This document shows positions 1 through 7,358 of a stretch of 64,000 nucleotides of DNA, piece after piece. Under the pieces are notes generated by a model that was not told the DNA's origin, searched no databases, and was given only the letters and a program-made list of their open reading frames with translations. Source of the DNA: Haloglomus salinum (GTDB taxonomy: Archaea > Halobacteriota > Halobacteria > Halobacteriales > Haloarculaceae); the NCBI RefSeq assembly GCF_024298825.1, contig NZ_CP101153.1:2108001-2172000 (forward strand). The letters are read 5' to 3'. Both the position numbers and the translations under genes were made by a program. The stretch's first letter is position 1. Every line of letters begins with the position of its first letter.

Positions 1-158
1 ATGGTCAGCGGCGGCTCCCGGACCCGGTAGCGCTCGCCGAGTGGCGGGAAGTGGCCTCGGTACACGCTCGGCTCCTCTCGGGGGAGTCTCGTAAACGTGC
101 GGGACAGTGCCCCCGGCGCCCCCGCGGTTCGTCAGCGCCCCACGTCGCCGGCCCGCGC
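1..158. other. Left-edge segment without a supportable gene
   Basis: This is the short stretch before the stop codon of the amine oxidase gene. A plus-strand frame ends at a TAG at 28-30 and could be the last codons of a gene outside the window, but nothing in it is recognisable. No RNA gene or repeat was seen. Confidence 0.3.
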
Positions 159-1532
159 TCAGGTCCCCTCCAGCCGTGCCCGGACCTCACTCGCGGCGCG
201 TTCGCCCGAGGCGACCGCGCCCTCCATGTAGCCGTACCCCTCGGTGGCGGTCTCCGTGCCGGCCCAGTGGAGCCGCCCGACCGGGTCGGCGCGGGCGTCG
301 GCGTACCGCGAGAGGACGCCCGGCGGGAGCATCGCGGCGTAGCAGCCGTGGCTCCAGCGCCCGGCGTTCCAGACCTCGTCGGTGTAGCTGTTCGGCTCGC
401 CCGCCCGGGGGCCGAAGAACGCCGCGAGCCGGTCCAGTACGACCTGTCGGCGCTCGGCTTCCGGTCGGTCGGCCCACTCGCGCGCCGCGTCGCCCAGTAC
501 GAACGCCACGAGCGCGCCCGTCTCCCCGTCGGGTGGCGAGTCGTCGAAGACGAGTCCGACGGTGTCGTCGTCAGCGACGACCTCGCCCGAGCGCTCGGGT
601 CGCCAGAACGGGTCGTCGTACGTGGCGACGGCCTTGACGACGTGACCCATCGGCGCGCGCTGGCAGAAGCCGTCCCGCGTGACCGGGAGCGCGGGGTCGT
701 AGTCGAGCCGTCCGGCTGCCGTCGGCGGCACCGCGACGACCGCGTAGTCGGCCTCGATGCGGGTGTCGGCCGTCCCGTCGTCGCCGGCGTCGGCGTGGAC
801 GGTCACGCCCGCGTCGTCGTGCTCGACGCGGCGGACGGGCGTCGCGGTGCGGACGTCGAGCGGTTCGGCCATCGCCACCGAGAGCTGCTGGGTCCCGCCG
901 ACGAGTCGGGTCTGCTGAGCCCCGTCCTCGACGGAGGCGAGCCGCTCGAACCCGCCGCCCGCGTGACAGTAGAACAGCAGGAACAGGAGGGAGAGCTCGT
1001 CGGGTTCGGCGGTGAAGATGGCCCGGACGGCAGCGTCGAACAGGCTCCGGGCGGCCTCGGTCCGGAACCGCTCGTCGCGCCAGGTCGCGACCGTCGTCGC
1101 GTCCCACTCGCGGGCGCGGTCGGCCGAGGCGGGGTCCTCGAGCGGCACCTGCCGGCACAGCTTCTCCAGCTTCCGGACGCCCAGCTCGAAGTCGACCGCC
1201 GCGAGCGGCGGCAACGACCGGAGCTCGTGGTCGAACTCCCGGACCTCGCCGGCGACCCGGAACTGGGTCGCCCCCGCGTCGTGCTGGGGGAACGTCTCGA
1301 CGCCGAGCTCCGCGACGAGTGCGTGCATCCGGTGCTGGCCGGGCCCGATCCACTGCGCGCCCATGTCGAGCGCGTGGCCGTCGACCTCGCGGGTGAGCGT
1401 GCGACCGCCCACGCGGTCGCGGGCCTCCAGGACGGTCACGTCGGCACCCGCCTCGTCCAGTCGGCGAGCGGCCGTCACCCCCGCGAGGCCGGCCCCGACC
1501 ACGACGGCGTCCGCGCTGTCGATGGTGGTCAT
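159..1532 (-). CDS. Flavin-containing amine oxidase family oxidoreductase
   Basis: This 457-residue protein is an FAD-dependent oxidoreductase of the monoamine oxidase / phytoene desaturase superfamily. The N-terminus has the Rossmann dinucleotide motif VVGAGLAGVTAARRL at about residues 10-25, followed by the Glu-Ala-Arg and GGR(T) elements that close around the FAD. Near the C-terminus, HWAGTETATEGYGYMEGA is the typical FAD-contacting GTE block of amine oxidases. Members oxidise primary or secondary amines with oxygen and release aldehyde, ammonia and peroxide; the substrate here cannot be read from sequence. There is no signal peptide, so it is probably cytoplasmic. A weak TATA-like TACTAA lies about 28 bases upstream of the ATG, suggesting leaderless transcription. 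It has no operon partner. Confidence 0.9.
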   Translation of the reverse strand: MTTIDSADAVVVGAGLAGVTAARRLDEAGADVTVLEARDRVGGRTLTREVDGHALDMGAQWIGPGQHRMHALVAELGVETFPQHDAGATQFRVAGEVREFDHELRSLPPLAAVDFELGVRKLEKLCRQVPLEDPASADRAREWDATTVATWRDERFRTEAARSLFDAAVRAIFTAEPDELSLLFLLFYCHAGGGFERLASVEDGAQQTRLVGGTQQLSVAMAEPLDVRTATPVRRVEHDDAGVTVHADAGDDGTADTRIEADYAVVAVPPTAAGRLDYDPALPVTRDGFCQRAPMGHVVKAVATYDDPFWRPERSGEVVADDDTVGLVFDDSPPDGETGALVAFVLGDAAREWADRPEAERRQVVLDRLAAFFGPRAGEPNSYTDEVWNAGRWSHGCYAAMLPPGVLSRYADARADPVGRLHWAGTETATEGYGYMEGAVASGERAASEVRARLEGT

Positions 1533-1808
1533 GGCTCACCGGGTCGGGGGCCGATGGTTAGTACGTTCCGCCGTGTCCGACTCCAGTCGCTGCCGGACTG
1601 TAGAACGCGCCAAGCTGTGGAAGAATACACGCCATTGGCTGATATTAGTCGAATATATTTCGAAAAGGTGTAATAAAGTCAGAGAACTTTAATTTATTGA
1701 AATCTTTGGGGTCCTCCCCGTGGGCGTCGTCCGCACCAGCATCCTCGTCGATGGTCGGCATCGGGCCCCTCGTCGACAGCAGCCACGTCGAGTCGACAGC
1801 GACGGGAC

Positions 1809-1831
1809 CGGTTCTCGACTCTCGAGAACCG
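1809..1831. promoter_or_regulatory. Perfect inverted repeat, likely operator
   Basis: The 10-base arms CGGTTCTCGA and TCGAGAACCG flank a CTC spacer. The repeat ends 10 bases upstream of the TATA element of the membrane-protein gene, where an archaeal activator or a repressor of TFB binding would sit. The bound protein is unknown. Confidence 0.6.
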
Positions 1832-1840
1832 TGCTAACGC

Positions 1841-1846
1841 TATATT
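1841..1846 (+). promoter_or_regulatory. TATA element of the 1871 gene
   Basis: TATATT is centred 27 bases before the ATG at 1871. This is the spacing expected of a leaderless haloarchaeal promoter. Confidence 0.6.
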
Positions 1847-1870
1847 CGGGCTCGTGACGTTCTCTCGAGC

Positions 1871-2296
1871 ATGAACGTGACCGTCGACACGAACCGAGCG
1901 GTCGGACTGGGTATCGTCTTCGGGGCCGGTGTCGGCGCGACTGCCGGCACGCTCGGCGGGTCCGGGCCTGCAATGGGTGCCGCCTACGGCATCGCGGCGG
2001 GTATCCTCGTCGCGGCGCTCCTCGACCTGCTCGCGCGTCGGCTCGACAGTGATTCTCGGGCCGTCTTCGTCGCCGCGGGGCTCCTGGCCGGTGCAGTGGT
2101 CGGTGCCCCCCTCGGACTCGTCGTGACCTGGGCTGCGGATACCGGGCTCGCCGTCGGTCTGGCCGTGTGGACCGTCGGCGGCGCGGCACTCGGTCTCCTC
2201 GTCACGACCTCGCTCCTGACGGCTTCGGGACGCGAGGACGGGCCCGACGCCCACGGCCCCGACGACGATACATCCGGCCGACTCAGCGACGACTGA
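1871..2296 (+). CDS. Small glycine/alanine-rich membrane protein
   Basis: This 141-residue protein has four hydrophobic, Gly/Ala-rich segments, at about residues 10-30, 37-53, 62-86 and 90-112. A short acidic C-terminal tail (GREDGPDAHGPDDDTSGRLS) follows and probably lies in the cytoplasm. No catalytic motif is visible and I do not recognise the family. The start is supported by a TATA element 27 bases upstream. The gene ends about 70 bases from the convergent LLM oxidoreductase. It may respond to a regulator binding the adjacent perfect inverted repeat. Confidence 0.8.
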   Translation: MNVTVDTNRAVGLGIVFGAGVGATAGTLGGSGPAMGAAYGIAAGILVAALLDLLARRLDSDSRAVFVAAGLLAGAVVGAPLGLVVTWAADTGLAVGLAVWTVGGAALGLLVTTSLLTASGREDGPDAHGPDDDTSGRLSDD

Positions 2297-2368
2297 GGCT
2301 GCGTCGGTGTACACGACCGTGCGGTGCGGGCCGTGACGAACCGTGCGACAGCCGCGGTCTGCGAGCCG

Positions 2369-3361
2369 CTACACCCGTTCGAGGACCTCCTCTGCGAACC
2401 GCGTCAGCGCCCGCTCCGGGTCCGACTCGCCCGCCTCGCTCACGCCGACGAGGACGTGGTCGACGCCCATCGTTTCCAGTCGAGCGACGTAGTCCACGAA
2501 CCACTCGCTGCCCGCGCGGAAGCCCTGGTGGACGGGTTCGGGGTCGGCAGTGGGGTCGTCGGCCAGTTCCGCCTGCATCGCCATCGCGAACGGCTTCTCG
2601 CCCGCGGCCGCGTGCCAGTCGTCGAGGTACGATTCCAGCGTATCCTCCGGCAGGTGGTAGAACAGCCAGCCGTCGCCGTTCGCGCCGAGCCACTCGACGG
2701 TCTGGCGGCAGTGGCCGGTCGGGAGCAGCGGCAGGGTATCGGTCGTCGGCTTCGGGACGAGGTCGAGCGTGCCGTCCAGTTCACCCCACCAGCCCTCGCG
2801 TTCGGGGAACTCGCCGCGCCAGAGCGCCCGCATCGTCGCCACGGACTCGCGGAAGCGCGCGCCGCGGTCCTCGGGGTCGACGTCGAACGCGTCGTACTCG
2901 GGGTCGCGGTCGCCGGTGGCGACGCCCAGCACCAGGCGGCCGTCCGAGAGCCGGTCGACGGACGCCGCGGCCTTCGCGACGTGGGCCGGGTGGCGGATGG
3001 GCAGGACGACGCTCGCGGTCCCGAGCGCCACGTCGTCGGTGTGGGCGGCGACGTGGCTCAGCCACGGGAAGGTGTCGTAGGTCTGGCCGGTGTCGCGGAA
3101 GCGCGGCCAGCGGAAGGGCACGTCGCGGGCCCACAGCGCGTCGAAGCCGACGGCCTCGGCGTGTGTCGCCAGCTCCAGCTCGCGCTCGACCGGCGGGCGT
3201 GACTGCCGGCTGTCGGTGAGTGGGAAGCCCGTCCCGACGGTGAGGCCGTCGCCGCCGAACAGTCGCTCGAAGCCGGCGTTGTCGTGGTCGTCCTCGGGAC
3301 CTGTCACGCGCGGCGGTCGGGGCGCTTCGGGTATGGGCCCTCCGGTCGTCTCGGTCGACAC
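2369..3361 (-). CDS. LLM-class flavin-dependent oxidoreductase
   Basis: This 330-residue protein is a TIM-barrel luciferase-like monooxygenase, the class that uses FMN or F420. The family features visible are ELATHAEAVGFDALWARDVPF in the first third, VALGTASVVLPIRHPAHVAKAAASVDRLSDGRLVLGVATGDR in the middle, and TGHCRQTVEWLGANGDGWLFY further on. The spacing and the AKAAASVDRLS.GR..LG.G-type block are typical of TIGR03571-like LLM proteins. Substrate and cofactor cannot be decided from the sequence. The start lies only 56 bases from the divergent carbonic-anhydrase-like gene, so the two promoters must be tightly packed. Confidence 0.9.
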   Translation of the reverse strand: MSTETTGGPIPEAPRPPRVTGPEDDHDNAGFERLFGGDGLTVGTGFPLTDSRQSRPPVERELELATHAEAVGFDALWARDVPFRWPRFRDTGQTYDTFPWLSHVAAHTDDVALGTASVVLPIRHPAHVAKAAASVDRLSDGRLVLGVATGDRDPEYDAFDVDPEDRGARFRESVATMRALWRGEFPEREGWWGELDGTLDLVPKPTTDTLPLLPTGHCRQTVEWLGANGDGWLFYHLPEDTLESYLDDWHAAAGEKPFAMAMQAELADDPTADPEPVHQGFRAGSEWFVDYVARLETMGVDHVLVGVSEAGESDPERALTRFAEEVLERV

Positions 3362-3417
3362 CGTGTGGGTTGCTGGCGGGGGACACGGCTTTGGTCCGGC
3401 GGCCCATCAGCTGATGC

Positions 3418-3939
3418 ATGGTCGACAGCCGCACCTACGCGTTCGAGGGAACCGAGCCCGACATCCACGAGGACGCCCACGTGAGCCGTGAGGCGACGCT
3501 GGTCGGTGACGTGACCGTCGATGCCGACGCGAGCGTGTGGCCGGGCGTCGTCCTCCGTGGCGACGTGGCCCCCGTCCGCGTCGGCCGGGCCGCCCACATC
3601 GGGGACAACGCCATCCTCCACGGCTCGGAGGTCAGCCGCGGCGTGATGGTCGGGCACGGCGCCGTCCTCAACGACACGTTCGTCGCGGCGGGCGCGATGG
3701 TCGGGTTCAACTCCACCGTCACCGACTCCACCATCGGCACGCGGAGCATCGTCGCCTCCGGCACCGTCGTCCCGGCGGACTACGAGGTGCCGCCGGAGTC
3801 GTTCGTCCGGGGGATGCCCGCCTCGGTCACGCCGCTCGAGGAGACGAGTATCGACCCCGACGAGGTATTCGAGGAGTACCACTCGGGGGCGTACACCGAC
3901 CTCGCGGAGCGCCACGAGGAACTGTTCGAGCGTGGGTAG
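3418..3939 (+). CDS. Gamma-carbonic-anhydrase-like hexapeptide-repeat protein
   Basis: This 173-residue protein has the left-handed beta-helix repeats of the gamma carbonic anhydrase / CaiE-YrdA family (imperfect [LIV]GxxxxI hexads from about residue 28 to 125). Archaeal members form trimers with a metal at each subunit interface. Two of the usual three metal ligands are visible, His68 (AILHG) and His80 (VGHGA). The third position, five residues after His80, is Asn85 instead of His (GHGAVLND). The Arg-Gly-Asp segment RGDVAPVRVG at 47-56 is conserved in the family. It may therefore be a degenerate or differently metallated member; activity is uncertain. Confidence 0.88.
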   Translation: MVDSRTYAFEGTEPDIHEDAHVSREATLVGDVTVDADASVWPGVVLRGDVAPVRVGRAAHIGDNAILHGSEVSRGVMVGHGAVLNDTFVAAGAMVGFNSTVTDSTIGTRSIVASGTVVPADYEVPPESFVRGMPASVTPLEETSIDPDEVFEEYHSGAYTDLAERHEELFERG

Positions 3940-3984
3940 TCGCCCGCCGTGGCACGGGCCGCCGCAGGAATCTCGGGTCGCCGT

Positions 3985-4137
3985 TCAGCGGTGGTCGGGG
4001 ACCAGCGGTGCGCCGAACGTCCGCTCCGGGAGCGACCGCTTGGCACCGCCGTCGGTCGCACGGCCGGTGTACTGACACGATTCGGTCGTGACTGTCGGCA
4101 TCTCCGGGACGAGTGGGGCAGGGGCCATCTGTTCCAT
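3985..4137 (-). CDS. Small leaderless protein, 50 residues, unknown
   Basis: A 50-codon frame begins MEQMAPAPLVPEMPTVT and ends with ...APLVPDHR before a TGA. It fills most of an otherwise empty gap. Two things support it: a TATA element (TTTATTCGG on this strand, 4164-4171) centred 30 bases before the ATG, and third codon positions dominated by G and C as in neighbouring genes. It has one Cys (ESCQYTGRATDGG) and many Pro. I do not recognise the family and the call rests on promoter spacing and codon use only. Confidence 0.45.
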   Translation of the reverse strand: MEQMAPAPLVPEMPTVTTESCQYTGRATDGGAKRSLPERTFGAPLVPDHR

Positions 4138-4163
4138 CGTGTCCCGTCCCACGACCTCCTGCC

Positions 4164-4171
4164 GAATAAAG
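4164..4171 (-). promoter_or_regulatory. TATA element of the 50-residue gene
   Basis: TTTATTCGG read on the minus strand lies about 30 bases upstream of the ATG at 4137, inside the AT-rich stretch 4161-4200. Confidence 0.5.
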
Positions 4172-4255
4172 GTAATGATTGATAATGCTGTTTAGTGGAT
4201 GCGTAACCGCGTCCTCCCGGTCGGGGTGCCAGCGGCGACCACTACGGTGGCCGCT

Positions 4256-4792
4256 TCAGGCGGGTCGGTCGCCGTCGATGGCCTGCCGAGTGTCGAGTCG
4301 TGCTCGAATCCCCGGGGCCACCCGGTCCCGTCGGCACACGAGCAGTCCCCCGACCGCGAGCCCCCCGCCACAGAGGAGGGCGAGGTTCACGTCGGGGTTC
4401 CGCGCGGCCACCAGGTTCAGCGAGTAGGTGGTCGAGACGACCGGATGGAACGGGCTGATTCCCATCGGGGTCACCACGTCCCCGAGGAGGTGCGTCAGGC
4501 CGGCCACCACGCCGGCCACGAACGCGAGCGTCACAGTGGCTGTCCGCTCCGTCCCCCGTCGCCGGGTCCACAGCCCGGCGACGACCGCGAGTGCTGCACC
4601 GAGACCCAGCGCTGCCCACGCGGTGTGGGTGACCCCACGGTGCGGGATGCCTGCGAGGTAGATGTCGATATCGGGCGCCGTGGCGAGAACCACGGGAGCG
4701 CTCGCCGCGACGGTCCCTCGTCCCCCGCGGTAGCGGACAGCGAGGACTGCGCCAGCGAGGAGTCCGAGGCCGAGGTGTCCTGGCAGGTACAT
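4256..4792 (-). CDS. YdjM/DUF457-type membrane metal-dependent hydrolase
   Basis: This protein of about 178 residues belongs to the YdjM (DUF457, LexA-binding inner-membrane hydrolase-like) family. The diagnostic metal-binding pattern is complete: APDIDIYL, then HRGVTHT, then THLLGDVVTPMGISPF, followed by three or four membrane-spanning segments. The predicted start is MYLPGHLGLGLLAG, because the family usually begins just before a first helix with the PGHLGLG motif. An ATG 12 codons upstream (4828) is also possible, and the longer frame to 4966 has an unconvincing Pro/Arg-rich extension. The biochemical role of the family is not established; the location is the cytoplasmic membrane. Confidence 0.85.
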   Translation of the reverse strand: MYLPGHLGLGLLAGAVLAVRYRGGRGTVAASAPVVLATAPDIDIYLAGIPHRGVTHTAWAALGLGAALAVVAGLWTRRRGTERTATVTLAFVAGVVAGLTHLLGDVVTPMGISPFHPVVSTTYSLNLVAARNPDVNLALLCGGGLAVGGLLVCRRDRVAPGIRARLDTRQAIDGDRPA

Positions 4793-4920
4793 CCCAGTTC
4801 CAGCGTGCCCGGCTCCCTGCATAAGCATACGCTGAGCGGACAGGAAGCGTCCCCGGTTACCGGGCGGTGAGCGACACGGGGCACTGGCTGGTGTTCCGGT
4901 TCTCCGGTGTTCAAAAGGTT

Positions 4921-4956
4921 GGCGTGTGGCGGGGGGTGGGGGGAAAACCACACGCC
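4921..4956. promoter_or_regulatory. Inverted repeat, 9-base arms
   Basis: GGCGTGTGG at 4921-4929 and CCACACGCC at 4948-4956 are perfect complements around an 18-base purine-rich spacer. The role is unknown; an operator shared by the divergent genes is plausible. Confidence 0.45.
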
Positions 4957-4961
4957 GGGGA

Positions 4962-4995
4962 TACACCCTGATGGGTGTACCTCTCTCTTGTACAT
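4962..4995 (+). promoter_or_regulatory. TACA/TGTA dyad motif, copy 1
   Basis: TACACCC and GGGTGTA flank a TGAT spacer (4962-4979), followed by a CT-rich stretch and TACAT. The same arrangement, 24 of 34 bases identical, occurs on the minus strand at 9371-9404. It looks like a binding site for a shared DNA-binding protein. Confidence 0.45.
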
Positions 4996-5162
4996 ACCCG
5001 CTTATATATCATGTGGATATAACCGGTCCTCGTCTCGGGTGGCACTGTCCCTAGGCGGGTCCCGTTCGTGCCGCACCACTGCTCGCCCCCGTCCGAGTGG
5101 CCCGGTCCCCGGTGTCCAGGTGGGTTTTTGTCCCCGGATGGTGCAACCAGGGGTAGACGGCG

Positions 5163-5957
5163 ATGTTGGACCTCGCACTGGCACGGCAGGCGTACCTGGA
5201 ACGGCTGGCCGAGCGCCCGGCCTGGAAGCGAGATCTCATCGACGACCTTGGGGACTCCCGGTCCACGGTCGACCGCGCCATCGAGGCGCTCACCGATGCG
5301 GGGCTCGTCGTGGAACGGGACGACGGGTTCGCCACGACGTACGCGGGTCGGGTCCTGCTCGACACGGTAACCGAGGCCACGGCCATCGCGGAGACCGCTG
5401 GGGCGGCGGCTGAACTGGCGGCGAACCTGCCGGCCGACGCGCCCCGGGACCACCGCTTCTTCGCCGGCGGCGAGGTCGTGAGCATGGACCGGTTCCCACC
5501 GGCGCAGGTCGTCGAACGCATCACCGAGTCGCTCGCCGCGGCCGACCGCGTCCGCGGGGCCGCCGTCGCCCCCAACAGCGAGCAGTTCATCGAGGTCCTC
5601 TACCAGCGGACCGTGGTCGAGGAGGAGCTACGGATGGAGCTGCTCCTCCCCGCGTCGCTGTTCCCCGCGCTCTTCGAGAGGTACGCAGACCGGCTCGCCG
5701 CCTCGCTGGAGAGCGAGTGGCTCACCTTCCGGGTCATCGACGACCCTCCCTACGCGCTCTATCTGATGACCGCCGACGGCGCGACGACGGCACAGCTCGT
5801 CGTCCACGGCCCTCACGACAACTTCCTCGGGTACGTCGAGAACGACAGCGAGGCTGCCGTGGAGTGGCTGGAGGGCCGCTATGCCGACTACCGCCGTCGG
5901 TCCCGGCCCCTCGGTGAGTTCGCTGCCGATCGACTGGAGTGGCCCAGTGGCGGTTGA
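5163..5957 (+). CDS. FilR1-like winged-helix transcriptional regulator
   Basis: This 264-residue DNA-binding protein has a winged helix at residues 1-75 (KRDLIDDLGDSRSTVDRAIEALTDAGLVVERDDGFATTYAG). A ligand-sensing region of the FilR1-middle-domain type (formerly DUF1724) follows, containing RVRGAAVAPNSEQFIEVLYQR and a terminal YALYLMTADGATTAQLVVHGPHDNFLGYVENDS. Such proteins are common haloarchaeal and methanogen repressors or activators of unknown ligand. The likely target is its own divergent upstream region, which carries two dyads, but this is inference. No operon partner follows. Confidence 0.85.
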   Translation: MLDLALARQAYLERLAERPAWKRDLIDDLGDSRSTVDRAIEALTDAGLVVERDDGFATTYAGRVLLDTVTEATAIAETAGAAAELAANLPADAPRDHRFFAGGEVVSMDRFPPAQVVERITESLAAADRVRGAAVAPNSEQFIEVLYQRTVVEEELRMELLLPASLFPALFERYADRLAASLESEWLTFRVIDDPPYALYLMTADGATTAQLVVHGPHDNFLGYVENDSEAAVEWLEGRYADYRRRSRPLGEFAADRLEWPSGG

Positions 5958-6315
5958 CGGTCTCCGCCATCGACTGGCGAACTCCGTCGGCCGATGAATC
6001 GAAGCCCGGGCCCGACGTAGACACTCGCGTAACGTCCGGTATCCGACTGGGGGGTCGGATTGCGATTCCGGGCGTTGCCCAAGGGACCGGGTAGGGGATG
6101 CGCCCGCTGTGGTCTGGGTTCCCCGGCCCCTGACCGCTGTCTCCGTCGAGTGGCGATACTCTGTGACCCCATCCCCGAATACCAGTTCGCAGATGCCGGA
6201 ACAAGTCATATGTGAGAATTATATCTCAATTATACAGGGAATATTATTTCTAGTACGTGTTTCGAAGAATAAAGCTCCGTTTCGTTTTAAAAAGGCTCCA
6301 AAAGGTGGTAAATGG

Positions 6316-6348
6316 CCCAAATTAATTATATTTGGGTGCATTAAATGC
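6316..6348. repeat. Two adjacent palindromes in the AT-rich island
   Basis: CCCAAAT (6316-6322) pairs with ATTTGGG (6330-6336) around TAATTAT. It is followed at once by GCATT-A-AATGC at 6338-6348. Confidence 0.5.
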
Positions 6349-6361
6349 TAAGAGGTCCTTA

Positions 6362-6386
6362 TTTGGAGTGTTATCAACACGCCAAA
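6362..6386. repeat. Stem-loop in the AT-rich island
   Basis: TTTGGAGTGTT pairs with AACACGCCAAA around an ATC loop, with 10 of 11 pairs matched. It lies 14 bases after the preceding palindrome, so the three elements form a cluster. Confidence 0.5.
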
Positions 6387-6618
6387 ATCTAGCTGTTGGA
6401 CATATATCTTAGTAATATTGGGCATTTTATCAGAAAATTGCGCTACAATATTGGGGAAGCGAACAAAAATTTAAGATATCAATTTCTGGCGATATATTGT
6501 TTATTGGAAATATAGGGCATAAATGATATGTGGGCGCCACTTGGTACTTGTTATCTCCCTCGAATCCACCGGTCGGAAGAGGTTTCAGGAAGGGTCGCGG
6601 TAGGGTCAACAATCACCG

Positions 6619-7257
6619 ATGTCTGATGCGAGGGAGGTCTGCGCCTGCAAGGTCGGCCGGGGTATCGAGCGCTACGGGCTCGACGGCCTCGACGCGGAGC
6701 TGGTACGCCGGCGTCGCGAGTCGGACGCGAGCCTGCGCGAGCTGGCCGACTACACCAACCGGCGGATTCTCGCGGCGGCGCTCGACGCGGCGTCGGTCGA
6801 TCTGGACGACACCCTCTACGGGGCGGTCGACGACGAGGACGCCGTTGGGGTGCTGTACGAGACGCTCGCGGACGACGAGACGCCGACCGAGCGGGTGGCT
6901 CGGGTCCGGACCCGACTGGTCCAGAACGGCGTCGATATCGAGGCCATCCAGTCCGACTGGGTGACGCATACCACGGTCCGGTCGCATCTCCGGGAGTGTC
7001 TGGAGGTCGACACCTCCCGGGAGGCGTCGATTACTCCCGACGACGGCCGTGACACCATCGAGTGGGCCCGGAACCGCTGTGCGAACATCGTCGGGGAGAC
7101 ACTCGAACGACTGCGGCGAGCCGACCTGCTCTCGACGGGGCCGCTGGAGACGTCGGTCACCGTCCAGGTTACCTGCTCGGACTGCGGGGCGACCTATCGG
7201 CCGGGGCAACTCCTCTCGGCGCGTGCGTGCGATTGTGGCGGCGAATCGGCCGATTGA
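6619..7257 (+). CDS. rdfA: Rod-determining factor RdfA
   Basis: This 212-residue protein matches the haloarchaeal RdfA family, known from Haloferax volcanii as a factor needed for rod-shaped cells. Recognisable elements are the N-terminal CKVGRGIERYGLDGLDAELV, then SLRELADYTNRRIL, then TRLVQNGVDIEAIQSDWVTHTTVRSHLRECLEV. A C-terminal zinc-ribbon-like CSDCG...CDCGG follows. A TATA-containing AT-rich island lies immediately upstream. The SMC-related gene follows after about 100 bases, an arrangement typical of this family, so both may work on one cell-shape or chromosome-structure process. Several rdfA paralogues usually occur per genome, so this need not be the principal copy. Confidence 0.88.
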   Translation: MSDAREVCACKVGRGIERYGLDGLDAELVRRRRESDASLRELADYTNRRILAAALDAASVDLDDTLYGAVDDEDAVGVLYETLADDETPTERVARVRTRLVQNGVDIEAIQSDWVTHTTVRSHLRECLEVDTSREASITPDDGRDTIEWARNRCANIVGETLERLRRADLLSTGPLETSVTVQVTCSDCGATYRPGQLLSARACDCGGESAD

Positions 7258-7358
7258 CAGCCGTTCAGCGCCGTTCTCTCCACATCTCACGACTGCCGGC
7301 GGTCGATTCGCCGGCGGAAGGATTGATTACCGGGGCCGTGGATGTGGGGGTAGAACCA

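Larger units (their letters stand above)
1533..1870. other. Divergent intergenic region
   Basis: These 338 bases separate two divergently transcribed genes. An AT-rich patch lies at about 1622-1700. A perfect inverted repeat (1809-1831) and a TATA element (1841-1846) lie directly before the plus-strand gene. No further open frame is convincing. Confidence 0.5.
4793..5162. other. Divergent regulatory region with two dyads
   Basis: This 370-base region separates the YdjM-type gene from the FilR1-like regulator. It holds an inverted repeat with 9-base arms (4921-4929 and 4948-4956). A second dyad at 4962-4979 lies inside a motif that recurs at 9371-9404. AT-rich TATA-like stretches follow at about 5000-5022. 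A T-run at 5121-5129 may be the promoter of the plus-strand regulator. Confidence 0.5.
5958..6618. other. Gene-free region with AT-rich island before rdfA
   Basis: The first 230 bases are ordinary GC-rich sequence. From about 6190 to 6540 the base composition falls sharply to mostly A+T, unlike anything else in the window. The island holds three adjacent hairpin or palindrome elements and the repeated word AATATTGGG (about 6414 and 6450). No credible coding frame is present. It could be a large promoter region, a transferred segment or a structured RNA. Confidence 0.6.

Noticed and set aside
51-1673. 540-codon plus-strand frame opposite the amine oxidase
   Set aside because: The minus strand encodes a complete flavin amine oxidase with FAD motifs; the plus frame is a compositional shadow.
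6190-6540. Replication origin
   Set aside because: The region is AT-rich, but no origin-recognition-box pattern and no orc1/cdc6 gene are nearby.
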